Under the pieces are notes generated by a model. The model was not told the DNA's origin. It did no database searches and saw only the letters and a list, made by a program, of their open reading frames with translations. Source: Dyadobacter jiangsuensis (lineage in GTDB: Bacteria; Bacteroidota; Bacteroidia; Cytophagales; Spirosomataceae). Taken from it: DNA of 64,000 bases. The translations under genes were made by a program, and so were the position numbers. This document shows, one piece after another, positions 1 to 9,487 of this stretch (its first letter is position 1; the number at the start of each line of letters is the position of its first letter). The stretch spans positions 62,001 through 126,000 of the forward strand of contig NZ_PYAS01000015.1 of the NCBI RefSeq assembly GCF_003014695.1. The letters are read 5' to 3'.

Positions 1-2
1 GA

Positions 3-995
3 CTGAACCCTACCTTGCCCGAAACCAAAATCAGCATCAGTACCAATTATATTAAAGTCCCGAAACTGTTTTCGGTGGTACTCACCGGGCTATCACTCGA
101 TTACCTGTTCCGGTCCAACCGCAAAGCGGAACACAATCTTACGCCGCTGGATGTCGGAACATTCAAGTTGCGGAGCGCCTCGCCGCTGTTCGATTCGGCT
201 CTCGTGCTCGTGCCTACTTTGCGACAGACTTTCCGTTCACAGCTTCTCGTAGGAAGTGCCTACCGGCTCTGGGTGAATGCGCCGTTCGCACCGGGCTACT
301 GGTTTCAAGGCGGCGGAGGCATCAAAGTGAAAGCAAGCGGGAATCTCCTCGGGCTTGTCCTGCAAAACAAACCCGGCCCCGACGGCGGCAAACAACTCGC
401 GGGATTGCCCATTGCACAGTTCATCAAAATGGAAGGAGAACTCAGGGGGTACGTCAAAGCAAATGCATCCAATACCCTCGCGCTGCGGACGCTGCTGGGC
501 GTGGGCGTCGCTTATGGCAACTCTTCATCGCTTCCCTATACCGAACAATTCTTCATCGGCGGCAGCAACAGCCTCCGCGCATTCAGGGCGGGTACCCTGG
601 GGCCCGGCAGTTACCATAGCACCGAAAAAGTACTCAGCAACATCGAATACGGCGATTTCAAAATCGAAATGAATGCGGAATGGCGGCATTCGGTCAGCTC
701 GACCGTAAAACTCGCGACGTTTGTGGAGGCTGGAAACGTCTGGCTGCGTCGCAAAGACCCTGCCAAGCCCGGGGCGGATCTGAGTTATTTTCTGTCCGAG
801 CTGGCAGTTGGAACGGGCCTGGGATTAAGACTCGATTTCTCCCTGCTCGTTCTGCGCTTCGATCTCGGCATTCCCCTCAGAAAGCCGTGGTATGAAAAGG
901 GCAACAGATGGGTCATCGATGAGTTTGCGCTCACCAGCCGAACCTGGCGGCGCCAGAACCTTGTCCTGAACATTGGTGTAGGTTATCCGTTCTGA
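3..995 (+). CDS. BamA/TamA-like outer-membrane assembly protein, C-terminal part
   Basis: The reading frame is open through the left edge, so the gene starts outside the window; the TTG at position 15 is not a convincing start. What remains is about 330 residues of the Omp85 (bacterial surface antigen) beta-barrel. The hallmark is the segment FIGGSNSLRAFRAGTLGPG, which corresponds to the conserved barrel motif of BamA/TamA proteins. The protein ends in an aromatic residue (GVGYPF), as expected for outer-membrane barrels. Alternating hydrophobic strands fill the rest. Family members insert or translocate proteins at the outer membrane. The POTRA region, needed to separate BamA from TamA-like proteins, is outside the window. 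Confidence 0.85.
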   Translation: MNPTLPETKISISTNYIKVPKLFSVVLTGLSLDYLFRSNRKAEHNLTPLDVGTFKLRSASPLFDSALVLVPTLRQTFRSQLLVGSAYRLWVNAPFAPGYWFQGGGGIKVKASGNLLGLVLQNKPGPDGGKQLAGLPIAQFIKMEGELRGYVKANASNTLALRTLLGVGVAYGNSSSLPYTEQFFIGGSNSLRAFRAGTLGPGSYHSTEKVLSNIEYGDFKIEMNAEWRHSVSSTVKLATFVEAGNVWLRRKDPAKPGADLSYFLSELAVGTGLGLRLDFSLLVLRFDLGIPLRKPWYEKGNRWVIDEFALTSRTWRRQNLVLNIGVGYPF

Positions 996-1024
996 AATTT
1001 CCACTCTTAAACCTGTACCGAAGG

Positions 1025-1078
1025 TTAAACAAAACCTTAACCAGGGTAATCAATTATTCACTTTTGATAAACAAATGT
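1025..1078. promoter_or_regulatory. TAAACAA boxes upstream of the XRE-cupin regulator
   Basis: TAAACAA occurs at 1025-1031, inside the inverted repeat GGTTAA-N8-TTAACC (1022-1041), and again in TAAACAAATGTA at 1067-1078. The same 12 bases recur at 12202-12213, and TAAACAA recurs upstream of the SusC and dehydrogenase genes. An operator role is inference. Confidence 0.4.
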
Positions 1079-1218
1079 ATTATATGAGTAAATAAGCACT
1101 GCTGTTTTTTACTCTTTATAAAAAATGTTTAGAACAGCTAAATATTTTGTTTAACGTGTAGTAAAATTTTAGCCTTTCTGTAACCTTTCGAGTCGCTGAT
1201 TTTATCAATCTTTGCATT

Positions 1219-1791
1219 ATGGAAGGATTTTTTATTTTGGAAGTCGGCCGCCGGATCAAAGAAAAGCGGCTCGACAAGCGTATGACTTTGCAGGAACTTG
1301 GCGACAAATCCGGCGTCAGCAAGGGCCTGGTTTCTCAGATCGAAAACGGAAGGACGATCCCTTCGTTACCGGTAATGCTGGCTATCATACAATCCCTTGA
1401 AATTGAAGTCAGCGAATTTTTTCAGGGACTGAGCCTGCTGGAACCGACCATTCTTGTGAACCGCAAGGCGGATTACACCCCGTTTGAAAAAGAGGACGCG
1501 AAGGGATTCAGTTACAAGCGAATGATGATGCGTAACCTGCCGGCCAGCACCATCGACTTTGCGATACTGGAACTTTCCATCGACTCGCACCGGGAGGAAG
1601 TGACCACGGACGCTTACGAATTTATATATGTCATGAAAGGGACCACCGAGTACCGCGTAAATGGCCAGACGCTGGTACTGGAAGAAGGCGACTCGATATT
1701 CTTCGATGGCCGTCTTCCGCATGTCCCTAAAAACATCTCTTCATCCGCCTGTACACTGCTCGTTCTGTATTTTTTTGATCAAAATTCCTGA
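1219..1791 (+). CDS. XRE-family transcriptional regulator with C-terminal cupin domain
   Basis: A 190-residue protein with an N-terminal helix-turn-helix of the XRE type (residues 8-62: GRRIKEKR, MTLQELGDKSGVSKGLVSQI, then ENGRTIPSLPVMLAI) followed by a RmlC-like cupin (about 105-185, with EFIYVMKGTTEYRVNGQ and EEGDSIFFDG). Such regulators sense a small ligand in the cupin and repress or activate neighbouring catabolic genes. The gene is convergent with the phosphonatase-like HAD gene, with a 25-bp gap. The ATG at 1219 is chosen because the HTH begins only eight residues in. A TTTG element lies just five bases before the ATG, so a leaderless transcript is possible. It is the natural candidate regulator of the 1.8-12 kb locus; that link is inferred. 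Confidence 0.88.
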   Translation: MEGFFILEVGRRIKEKRLDKRMTLQELGDKSGVSKGLVSQIENGRTIPSLPVMLAIIQSLEIEVSEFFQGLSLLEPTILVNRKADYTPFEKEDAKGFSYKRMMMRNLPASTIDFAILELSIDSHREEVTTDAYEFIYVMKGTTEYRVNGQTLVLEEGDSIFFDGRLPHVPKNISSSACTLLVLYFFDQNS

Positions 1792-1816
1792 GGCAGCCGG
1801 TATGAGATCCCTCCCC

Positions 1817-2506
1817 CTATACCATTGAATCAGCCCTGCTTTCGACAATGGGAATCAACTCCAACAGATTGTCGATGATAAAATCGGGGCTTGCCTCCCT
1901 GAGCTGAGCTTCGGTATGTGCGCCGGTCGTAACGCCTATGCTGAAACGGCAACCCGCATTACGGCCTTCTTCAATATCGACCTTCGAGTCACCTACTTTC
2001 AATACCTCCGATACGTTGTCGATACCCAGCTTTTTTTGAGCCCAGAAAATCATATCCGGGTCGGGACGGTTGCGCTCCACCTCCGATGCCGTTACAAGGC
2101 AATCGAAATGCACGCCTTCCTCCCAGCCTATTTTTTGCACGAGGTCTTCGGCGGTCTCCCGGTTGTAGCCCGTGTTCAGCACGACCGCGACGCCCTTCGC
2201 TTTCAACGCGGCAAACACTTTGCTTGCATTGGGCTGTTCCGTCACTTCCAGCCCCTTATAGGCTTCTTCCAGCATTACCAGGAAGCGTTCAAATATTTCT
2301 TCGGCCAATGTACTATCCAGGATCCCTCTAAGCCCGAGCACACTTTTAATCGCATGCAACTTTTCCTTGCCTGCGCCTTGCGCGAGTATTTCGTCAAATG
2401 TAAAATCAAAGCCCCGCTCGTTGACGGCGCGCATGAGCGTTTTGTAAACGACATTATCCTCATCGACAGTCGTACCCGCCATGTCGAAAACGGCCATTTT
2501 AATCAT
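1817..2506 (-). CDS. phosphonatase-like HAD hydrolase (PhnX-like, TIGR03351 type)
   Basis: A 229-residue HAD-superfamily protein. Motif I is DMAGTTVD (residues 8-15), the DxAGT variant typical of phosphonoacetaldehyde hydrolases rather than DxDGT. The cap segment GAGKEKLHAI (44-53) carries lysines 47 and 49 where phosphonatase has its Schiff-base lysine. An arginine (RPDPDMIF) takes the place of the usual motif III lysine, and motif IV is GDSKVDIEEG. Known relatives cleave the C-P bond of phosphonoacetaldehyde-like substrates in the cytoplasm, giving an aldehyde and phosphate. It is the last gene of the minus-strand cluster after two metallophosphoesterases (39-bp gap). The exact substrate cannot be read from sequence; a simple phosphoglycolate phosphatase is less likely given the DxAGT motif. 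Confidence 0.85.
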   Translation of the reverse strand: MIKMAVFDMAGTTVDEDNVVYKTLMRAVNERGFDFTFDEILAQGAGKEKLHAIKSVLGLRGILDSTLAEEIFERFLVMLEEAYKGLEVTEQPNASKVFAALKAKGVAVVLNTGYNRETAEDLVQKIGWEEGVHFDCLVTASEVERNRPDPDMIFWAQKKLGIDNVSEVLKVGDSKVDIEEGRNAGCRFSIGVTTGAHTEAQLREASPDFIIDNLLELIPIVESRADSMV

Positions 2507-2545
2507 CTTTCTCTTGTTTTGTGTTGGTAAAATTCTTGAACGACG

Positions 2546-3517
2546 CTAAGCCTTGACCGGCCTGAAACGCCTGGTGGAAATGAATGGCACCACCGGATAA
2601 ACGCTCTCCTCCTCGGTGAGCCTGACTTGCGAAGGCGTCGCATCCATGAAACCCGATTGCTTACCCGCTACTTCCGCGCTGCCGTCCGCATAAATCGTAA
2701 CCAACGCCCAAATCGGCTCTTTATACCGCAGCATCGAACGCAGATGTGGATATTTCTTCAACAGGCTTTCGTCATAGGATGTCTTGTTTCGGCTTTCTCC
2801 GGCCCAGAAGTAGGACATACTGTTGATCTGAACATAATGGATTCCGTTGATGAGATTATGGTAATCCTGGTGGTGGTGACCACTGAAAACCATGCGCACT
2901 TTCGTGAATCCCGCCTGCTCATTCGCTTTTTCAAAAATACGTCTGACCGCCGCAGCCTCCTCGATTCCGCCGAGGTCGTTATCAATTCCCTGGTGACAAA
3001 AGATGATGGTAGGGAGTTTGGTCCCCGCCAGGTCTTCCGCAAGCCATTTCCTTTGCTCCTGCCCAATGTACCTGGGATAACCTTTTGAAGCATTGTTGGG
3101 GTTCTTCTCGTTGCCATTCAACACCACAAAATGGTAGCCGCCAGCGTCATATGCATAATGCGTGCCCTTCGCCTGCCAGAAATCCACTACCTGGCGGTGG
3201 TTAAAACCGCCATCCGTCTCATGGTTGCCGATCACGTGGTATTTAGGCCCCGAAAATCGATCCCAAATAGCCATCAATGGCCGGTTGCTTTCTTTTGGCA
3301 TGCAAAAATCACCCATTTGGATGATAAAATCAGGTTTCTGATCATTCATGGTTTCAATGAAAGCCGACAACCGCTGCTCACCATCGGGCACGAGGTCATT
3401 GTGCAGGTCTGCACAAATTCCAAAGCGGATCCGTTTTCCGGGTTTTAGTGAAACATCCCAATCAGGGAGTGCCAGCGGCGAAATGGTCGCTGCTCGAAGA
3501 AATAGTCTGCGTTTCAT
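2546..3517 (-). CDS. Tat-exported calcineurin-like metallophosphoesterase (A)
   Basis: A 323-residue protein with a twin-arginine-type leader (KRRLFLRAA), so it is probably exported folded and with metal bound. The dinuclear metal site is visible as DLH (residues 37-39), GDFC, GNHE, CHQG and SGHHH motifs in the correct order for a calcineurin-like phosphoesterase. It sits 28 bp downstream of a second exported phosphoesterase and 39 bp upstream of the phosphonatase-like gene. Plausible role: hydrolysis of phosphate or phosphonate mono- or diesters in the periplasm or at the surface, supplying the importer and the cytoplasmic C-P enzyme. Substrate is unknown. Confidence 0.87.
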   Translation of the reverse strand: MKRRLFLRAATISPLALPDWDVSLKPGKRIRFGICADLHNDLVPDGEQRLSAFIETMNDQKPDFIIQMGDFCMPKESNRPLMAIWDRFSGPKYHVIGNHETDGGFNHRQVVDFWQAKGTHYAYDAGGYHFVVLNGNEKNPNNASKGYPRYIGQEQRKWLAEDLAGTKLPTIIFCHQGIDNDLGGIEEAAAVRRIFEKANEQAGFTKVRMVFSGHHHQDYHNLINGIHYVQINSMSYFWAGESRNKTSYDESLLKKYPHLRSMLRYKEPIWALVTIYADGSAEVAGKQSGFMDATPSQVRLTEEESVYPVVPFISTRRFRPVKA

Positions 3518-3545
3518 TTGATAGCAATATTAAATCTCTGGTCAA

Positions 3546-4439
3546 TTAGATATGGTGTTCAAAATACCGGTTTTCCACGGTACCGTCTTCATACAATTTC
3601 AGGATAGCATACCCGGGGGCAGTCTCCTGGTAATAGTAGGGCCCCGCCGACTGCTCGTCTCCCTTTTCCCACCAATAGCCGCTCATTGCGCCGTTGCAAA
3701 AATATTGAACGTTGTTAAAAACGTTGGCGTCCAGCAGGTGGTTATGCCCTGACAGACAAACCCGTACCTTATCTTTATATCTGTAAAATAGCTTGCGGAG
3801 CGCCACATGGTCGCCGTGGGCTCCACCCGCCCACATCGCAGTCACAGAGAGGATCGGATAATGCGACATCAGCAGCACATAATGCCCTGACGGCACATTG
3901 GCAAGTTCCTTTTCCAGCCACGCCATTTGCTCACCATCCAGTTTCACGCCAGGATTATTCCCGTCGAGAATTATAAAGTGCCAGTTTTTCTTCGTGAAAC
4001 TGTAATACCGGTGCGGCATACCTGCGCGCCTGGCCGCATAGGCCACGCCGTGCATTTCGTCGTCCTTCGAGGGAGCCTGCCACCAGGGATCGTGGTTGCC
4101 GACGCAGCTATACACCTCATAGCCATCCAGTGTTTTCATGCACTCGTCCCAGGTAGCCCATTGTGCCAGCATCCATTCCCGCGTCACATTCTCGTAATCG
4201 GCCGCGTAAATGGAGTCGCCCCCATTGAGAACGAAATCCATTTTGTGTTTTTTTACCTTTTCCAGGCTCGCTTTAAAGCGGTCCGGAATATCGTCTTTCG
4301 GACGGATGTGCACGTCGGTGATGTGCGCGACGGTCAATGCGGGTTTGTTTTTGTGCTGCGCTTCCGCAGCCGTGGCCCCCGGCACGCCCGCAACAGCGGC
4401 GGCCAGGGAACCATTCATCAAAAAATCTCTTCTTTTCAT
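3546..4439 (-). CDS. Tat-exported calcineurin-like metallophosphoesterase (B)
   Basis: About 297 residues from the ATG at 4439, chosen because it places the Tat signature KRRDFL directly at the N terminus; ATGs at 4442 and 4457 are in frame, the last overlapping the susD-like stop. An Ala-rich leader follows (SLAAAVAGVPGATAAEA). Metal-site motifs: ITDVHI, GGDS, GNHD, SHYP, SGHNH. It differs clearly from the neighbouring phosphoesterase A in sequence, so the pair is not a recent tandem duplicate. The tight linkage to SusC/SusD suggests that it processes the substrate captured by that pair. Function beyond phosphoester hydrolysis is inference. Confidence 0.87.
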   Translation of the reverse strand: MKRRDFLMNGSLAAAVAGVPGATAAEAQHKNKPALTVAHITDVHIRPKDDIPDRFKASLEKVKKHKMDFVLNGGDSIYAADYENVTREWMLAQWATWDECMKTLDGYEVYSCVGNHDPWWQAPSKDDEMHGVAYAARRAGMPHRYYSFTKKNWHFIILDGNNPGVKLDGEQMAWLEKELANVPSGHYVLLMSHYPILSVTAMWAGGAHGDHVALRKLFYRYKDKVRVCLSGHNHLLDANVFNNVQYFCNGAMSGYWWEKGDEQSAGPYYYQETAPGYAILKLYEDGTVENRYFEHHI

Positions 4440-4456
4440 CATAAGGTTTGCGGGCA

Positions 4457-6220
4457 TTACCAGCCCGGGTTCTGTTTAATATCAGGGTTAAGCACCATTT
4501 GGTCCTGCGGGAGCGGCGCCAGGTAATCCCGGCCCACATTGAACTTGTAGCCGTTGCTCATGCCCGAAATATTCTGGTAAAATTCAATGTATCCTTTGCT
4601 GTCCACGGGATAAGTGGCCAGCTGAGCAGCCGGTACTTTGCCTTCCCATTGTGCACGCATGGCACCTTTCGGTTTCCAGCCCACAATTTTCTCGTCCGCG
4701 GCTGCCCAACGGAAAAGGTCGTCGTGCCGGTAGCCTTCGCATGCCAGCTCCACCCGGCGTTCGCGGCGTATTTCGTTGATCAGCGGGCTCAATGCCGGAA
4801 ACTCGGAATTGGGATCAGCCAGCGCGGCGCCTACCGTGAGTGTGGGCATTCCAACCCTCGACTTCAAGAGGTTAATGCTGATATCCGCATCCGTCTGGGT
4901 GAATGTGCCCAGCTCGGCTTTTGCCTCGGCAAAAATGAGCAGAGCCTCGGCGTAACGAAAGAGGATCAGGCCGGTTGTACCGCGGTCGAGCTGCTGGTTG
5001 TAATCAGGGTTATGGCCTTTGTAAACCTGGTAGCCGGTTGCGGGTTTGTTTTCGTTCGCTGCATTGAATGACGGAATTTCAAACAACGCAGGCGCCGCGC
5101 CGCCGGGGCGGTTGTTGGTAATCACGTGCTTGCCGTCCGCTACATATAAGGTTTGCGCAAGGCGCGGATCGCGGTTGGCAACGACGGTCTGCAAGGTAGC
5201 ATCCCCTTTATACAGCGGGCTTGTCGCGATGGATTTCCCGTCGGTACACAGGTAGCTGTCCACGAGGTCTTTGGTCATCCCACGGGCGGCCCCGGTATTG
5301 GTGTAACGGTGCCAGTAATGCCCGCCATTCAGGTTCAGGTCAAATTTCCGCCAGAGCATGATCTCCGTACTGGACGAATAGTCCGTCTGGTTGAAAAGCC
5401 GCCAGTAACCCTCGTCACCGGCCAACGCCTGCAATTGATATCCCGAACCGCCCTTGATGAGCGCCTCGCTCACATCGGCCGCCTTTTTCAGGAATTTTTC
5501 TCCATTGGAGCCGGTCACGCCGAAGGCTGTACCGGCGTGGTATTTCTCCCAGGAACCTTCGAACAATGCAATCCGGGCCTGGAACAGCTGGGCAATCTCC
5601 TTGTTGATACGCATGGGCGCTGCCTTGGATTTCGTCGGCAGGTAATCCACTGCTTTATCCAGGTCGTTCATCAGCGAATCCACGATTACGGCCCGCGAAA
5701 GGCGGCCGTTTTTGAGCTCCGCCGAGGTAGGGTCAAGCGGCTTGTTGACCCACGGTAAATCCCCGAAAGATCTGAGTTTGGCATAATAGAAATAAGCACG
5801 GAAGAACAACGCCTCCCCGACAAACTTCTTCTTGTTGTCCCAGCTCTCGTCGGCTTTGTGGTAATTCGCCAGGAAATAATTGATACTCCGCAGGGCCGAC
5901 CAATCGCCATACGCCCAGCCGCCGCCCGAGGAAGGCACTACCCTTTCTCCGTTCAATGCGGTATTATAGCCGGTATAGATCATATTATCGCTGCCTTCGT
6001 CGGCATCGTATCCGTAGATACCGGTGGTACCGTACGCACCAATCGTGGAAGGAAACGCCGTGTAAAAATTATTCGCGTACAGTTGCAGATCGTTGGCCGT
6101 TTTCCAGTATTCGGCTTCGCTGATATTGGTTTCGGGCGCCCGGTCCAGGAAATCCTCTTTGCAGCCTGCCAGCACTCCGGCGCAGACGAAAAGCAGTATA
6201 TATAAGAATCGCTTTTTCAT
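4457..6220 (-). CDS. SusD/RagB-like nutrient-binding lipoprotein (locus 1)
   Basis: The frame stays open well into the upstream susC-like gene, but the real start is the ATG at 6220 (or 6232), which gives a lipoprotein signal ending in the lipobox LAGC (MKKRFLYILL, then FVCAGVLAGC). The mature protein is about 565 residues with the SusD architecture: N-terminal segment FLDRAPETNISEAEYW, TPR-like helices, and the C-terminal RRVELACEGYRHDDLFRW motif typical of the RagB/SusD family. Members sit as a lid on the SusC channel at the cell surface and bind the substrate. It lies just downstream of susC, so the two are almost certainly co-translated. Confidence 0.95.
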   Translation of the reverse strand: MKKRFLYILLFVCAGVLAGCKEDFLDRAPETNISEAEYWKTANDLQLYANNFYTAFPSTIGAYGTTGIYGYDADEGSDNMIYTGYNTALNGERVVPSSGGGWAYGDWSALRSINYFLANYHKADESWDNKKKFVGEALFFRAYFYYAKLRSFGDLPWVNKPLDPTSAELKNGRLSRAVIVDSLMNDLDKAVDYLPTKSKAAPMRINKEIAQLFQARIALFEGSWEKYHAGTAFGVTGSNGEKFLKKAADVSEALIKGGSGYQLQALAGDEGYWRLFNQTDYSSSTEIMLWRKFDLNLNGGHYWHRYTNTGAARGMTKDLVDSYLCTDGKSIATSPLYKGDATLQTVVANRDPRLAQTLYVADGKHVITNNRPGGAAPALFEIPSFNAANENKPATGYQVYKGHNPDYNQQLDRGTTGLILFRYAEALLIFAEAKAELGTFTQTDADISINLLKSRVGMPTLTVGAALADPNSEFPALSPLINEIRRERRVELACEGYRHDDLFRWAAADEKIVGWKPKGAMRAQWEGKVPAAQLATYPVDSKGYIEFYQNISGMSNGYKFNVGRDYLAPLPQDQMVLNPDIKQNPGW

Positions 6221-6240
6221 ATTTGTATTCATATAAGGGT

Positions 6241-9200
6241 TTAGAAAGTCACATTCAGGCCGGCGGAGAAGGTCCGCTGCAATGGATAGATCTTGCCGGA
6301 ACCGATCGAGAGTTCGGGATCGAGCGTTTTCACGAGCTTGGTGAAAGTCGCCAGGTTTTCCGCGCTCAGATACACACGTACGCGCTGCAATCTGATCGCC
6401 TTCATCACCGCCGGAGGAAGCGAGTAGCCCAGTTGCAGGTTTTTGATCCGCAGGTAAGCCGCATTCTGCAAATAGCGCGTCTGGGTTTGGGTGTTTTTCG
6501 AATTCTGGTCGCTCATGTAGAACTTCGGGAAATAGCCGTTGGGGTTTTCCGCCGTCCATCGATCCTGGTGCACGGTAAATACCGAGCTCTGCCACTCGTT
6601 ACCCACAATACCAAAGAAGTAATTGGAGCCGATAAACACATCCCTTTTTGCAATGCCTTGCAGGAAAACTTGCAGATCGAAACCCTTCCATGCCAGGTCA
6701 CCGGTGAAGCTGTAAGAATAGCGCGGCGTGCTGTTACCAATCACCCTCCGGTCGCCCGGATTAGCCAGGGTACTGTTGCCCGCATCGATCTTACCGTCGC
6801 CGTTCAAGTCGGCATAGCGCACATCTCCGGGCGTCCAGGCTGCCGCGGAAAGGAATGTCTGCGCCGGGGCCTCGGCCACTTCCTGCTCGCTGCGGAATAA
6901 TCCGACGCTCTGATAACCCCATATTTCACCCATTTTTTGTCCCTCATAATAGGTAGAAAGCGTGCCGTTTGGGTTAGGATATTTCACCACTTTGCCTGAA
7001 TAGTTACTCAAAACACCCCGCAATCCGTAGCGAACATCACCAATATGATCATTCCAGCCGATCGTCAGTTCGAAACCGCGGGTTTCGATGGCCGCATTGT
7101 TGGCCGTCGGCGGAGCGGCCCCCAGAATCGCCGGCAATGCCTGCGACGGTCCTGCGAAGTCGTCAGCCTTGCGCACATACCAGTCGAACGAAGAGGTAAG
7201 GCGGTTGTTGAAAAGGGCAATATCCGCTCCGATGTTCGACGATTTGGTCGTTACCCAGGTAAGCATCGGATTCACCATCGTCGGGTAGTTAACAGCAGCT
7301 TCCTGTCCCGAACCGAATAGCCAGGAAGTCGAGGTGGGTTTGGTGATACTCAAACTGGGATAAAACGGATACCAGTTCGGGGCGTTCGCATCGAGAAAAT
7401 ACTGGTCGCCCAGCTGCCCGTACGATCCGCGAATCTTGAATGCAGTAACGGTTTTCGCGAGCGGCTCGAAAAAGCTTTCCCTGTCCACATTCCAGCCCGC
7501 GGAAATGCCCGGGTAAAACTTCCAGCGAACATCCTGCAAAAAGCGCGAGGTACCATCGTAGCGACCATTGATTTCCAGCAGGTATTTTTCTTTGAAATTG
7601 TAGTTGATCCTGCCAAAAAAGCCCTCCGAAGCAAGCTTGCGGATATTATCGCCGATGGTCGGGGACGTTCCGTAGGAAGTATTCAGGGACGGAATGTTGT
7701 CCGAATACAGCAGCGAATTGGAGGCGGAATAGCTCTGAAACTCGGTCAAATCACGCACATATCCCCCCAGCACTTTGAAATAATGGCTTCCCTCCTGCTT
7801 TTCGTAGCTGGTAAATGCATTGACAATGTGGTGGAAGTTGCGCTCGTTGTTCCTGCTGAATGAGCTCGGCGAAGTGCCTCCAATGACCGCCTTGCTTCCG
7901 TCCGGCAGGAATTCGTAAAGCGTCTTCTGGTGCGACTGCGCATCGTAAAAACTGCCGTCAAGCGTATAATTGGCCGTCGCCGTCCAGTCTTTGGTGAACT
8001 TCACATTAAACTCGCCCGTCAGCATTACCTGGTCGGTCACCGTTTTGTTTCTTCCGCCCTGCTCGTGCAGCAGCACGTCACTGGTCGACGAGTAGTTCCC
8101 GTCCGGATTGAAGAGCGCGACGGTCGGGAATTTTCTTGCGATCTGGTGCATATACGCTTCATTACCACCACCGGTTTTACTGCCGTAGAGGTTAGGTGTG
8201 TCGTAAAGCTGGCGGGAAGCGCTGCTCCGGAAACTGAAACCCAGCCAGCGGGTCAGATCCGAAGTCACATTGGCCCGTATATTGAACCGCTTGTAGGTGT
8301 CGGTGCCGAAATTATACATCCCGCCACGGTAATTGTAACCACCCCCGACATAGTAGGTAGTCTTGTCGGACCCGCCTGTAACGCCCACGTTGTGCTGCTG
8401 GCTGAATGCGAAATCTTTGAAATATATTTTAAACCAATCGTGGTTCGCGTTGCTGGACGCCCAGGTAAGCCAGCTGTTGGAGCCCGCCACGGGGCTGGCG
8501 ATCGTTTCGGTGGTGATTTTTCCGGCCTGGTAGTCTTTGATACGCTGAATGGTTTCGTCATCGAATGCGGGGGCCCGGCCCGCATTTTTGAACGCCTCAT
8601 TATACAGGTTGGCAAAATCCAGCGAGTTGACCATTTTAGGCAGGTTGATCGGCTGAGCCCACGACAGGTTGTTGTTATAGGTAATGCTTGCGCCCTTGCC
8701 CTTTTTACCCTGCTTCGTGTTCACCAGTATCACCCCATAAGGTGCGCTCGACCCGTAAATCGCCGCCGATGCCGCATCTTTAAGCACGGTAATCGATTCG
8801 ATATCCGAGGGGTTGATCGAGTTGAGGTCGCCTCCCTGGATGCCGTCGATCACGATAAGCGGCGAGCCGGAAGTACCCAGGCCTGTATAGCCACGGATAT
8901 TGATGCTCTGTGTAGCATTGGGTGCCCCTCCTGTTGTCCCTGTTGAGATATTCAGGTTACCCACAGCGCCTTGCAATGCCTGGCTGATCCTCGCTACGGG
9001 TCTGTTTTCCAGGATTTCACTACCTATCTGCTCGGTAGCACCTGTGAGGTTCACCTTCTTTTGGGTACCGTACCCCACCACCACCGCTTCATTCAGCAAT
9101 GCGGCGGATTCCGCAAGTTCGATATCCAGGTTGGCCCTCCCGCCGATCGGCACCTCCCGGCGCTCGTAACCGATGGAAGAGAAGACGAGTGTTCCATTCA

Positions 9201-9402
9201 GCGAAGGAACCGATAATGTAAAATTTCCTTCCGTGTCGGAAGACGTACCGTTGGTCGTGCCGGAAAGCACAACGTTCACACCGGGCACCGGGTTTCGTCG
9301 GGCATCGCGCACCGTACCGGTCACTTTTGATTGGGCCGCGGCCATGTGGATACCGGCTAGCGAAAGGCATAGCAGTACCACTACGCGTAGAGCGTGTTTC
9401 AT
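6241..9402 (-). CDS. SusC/RagA TonB-linked outer-membrane receptor (locus 1)
   Basis: A 1053-residue protein. It has a signal peptide (cleavage near AAAQS), a carboxypeptidase-regulatory-like beta-sandwich (about 25-105, VTGTVRDARRNPVPGVNVVL), the TonB-box/plug region starting at EAVVVGYGTQKKVNLTGA, and the SusC signatures NIRGYTGLG, SITVLKDAASAAIYG and GVILVNTKQG. A 22-strand barrel follows, ending in LNVTF. It imports large substrates across the outer membrane using TonB energy together with the SusD-like partner. In context the cargo may be a phosphorus-bearing compound rather than a plain glycan, because the downstream genes are phosphoesterases and a phosphonatase-like enzyme and no glycoside hydrolase is in this unit. 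Confidence 0.97.
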   Translation of the reverse strand: MKHALRVVVLLCLSLAGIHMAAAQSKVTGTVRDARRNPVPGVNVVLSGTTNGTSSDTEGNFTLSVPSLNGTLVFSSIGYERREVPIGGRANLDIELAESAALLNEAVVVGYGTQKKVNLTGATEQIGSEILENRPVARISQALQGAVGNLNISTGTTGGAPNATQSINIRGYTGLGTSGSPLIVIDGIQGGDLNSINPSDIESITVLKDAASAAIYGSSAPYGVILVNTKQGKKGKGASITYNNNLSWAQPINLPKMVNSLDFANLYNEAFKNAGRAPAFDDETIQRIKDYQAGKITTETIASPVAGSNSWLTWASSNANHDWFKIYFKDFAFSQQHNVGVTGGSDKTTYYVGGGYNYRGGMYNFGTDTYKRFNIRANVTSDLTRWLGFSFRSSASRQLYDTPNLYGSKTGGGNEAYMHQIARKFPTVALFNPDGNYSSTSDVLLHEQGGRNKTVTDQVMLTGEFNVKFTKDWTATANYTLDGSFYDAQSHQKTLYEFLPDGSKAVIGGTSPSSFSRNNERNFHHIVNAFTSYEKQEGSHYFKVLGGYVRDLTEFQSYSASNSLLYSDNIPSLNTSYGTSPTIGDNIRKLASEGFFGRINYNFKEKYLLEINGRYDGTSRFLQDVRWKFYPGISAGWNVDRESFFEPLAKTVTAFKIRGSYGQLGDQYFLDANAPNWYPFYPSLSITKPTSTSWLFGSGQEAAVNYPTMVNPMLTWVTTKSSNIGADIALFNNRLTSSFDWYVRKADDFAGPSQALPAILGAAPPTANNAAIETRGFELTIGWNDHIGDVRYGLRGVLSNYSGKVVKYPNPNGTLSTYYEGQKMGEIWGYQSVGLFRSEQEVAEAPAQTFLSAAAWTPGDVRYADLNGDGKIDAGNSTLANPGDRRVIGNSTPRYSYSFTGDLAWKGFDLQVFLQGIAKRDVFIGSNYFFGIVGNEWQSSVFTVHQDRWTAENPNGYFPKFYMSDQNSKNTQTQTRYLQNAAYLRIKNLQLGYSLPPAVMKAIRLQRVRVYLSAENLATFTKLVKTLDPELSIGSGKIYPLQRTFSAGLNVTF

Positions 9403-9442
9403 AAAATTAAGTTAAGCAGGTTTACAGTTAAGGAATAGATTA

Positions 9443-9487
9443 TTTAGTATTTATTAACTTTCGATAAAATTATGTATAAATACTAAA
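9443..9487. promoter_or_regulatory. perfect 12-bp inverted repeat upstream of the locus-1 susC gene
   Basis: TTTAGTATTTAT at 9443-9454 and its exact complement ATAAATACTAAA at 9476-9487, separated by 21 bp, 40-85 bp before the susC start. The right arm overlaps AATACTAAACAA (9479-9490), which is repeated exactly at 12063-12074 before the dehydrogenase gene. Likely operator or transcript leader structure; the binding protein is unknown. Confidence 0.5.

Noticed and set aside
6221..6595. N-terminal extension of the susD-like frame to 6595
   Set aside because: It lies wholly antisense-free within the upstream susC gene in another frame, lacks protein character, and the lipoprotein signal at 6220 is a far better start.
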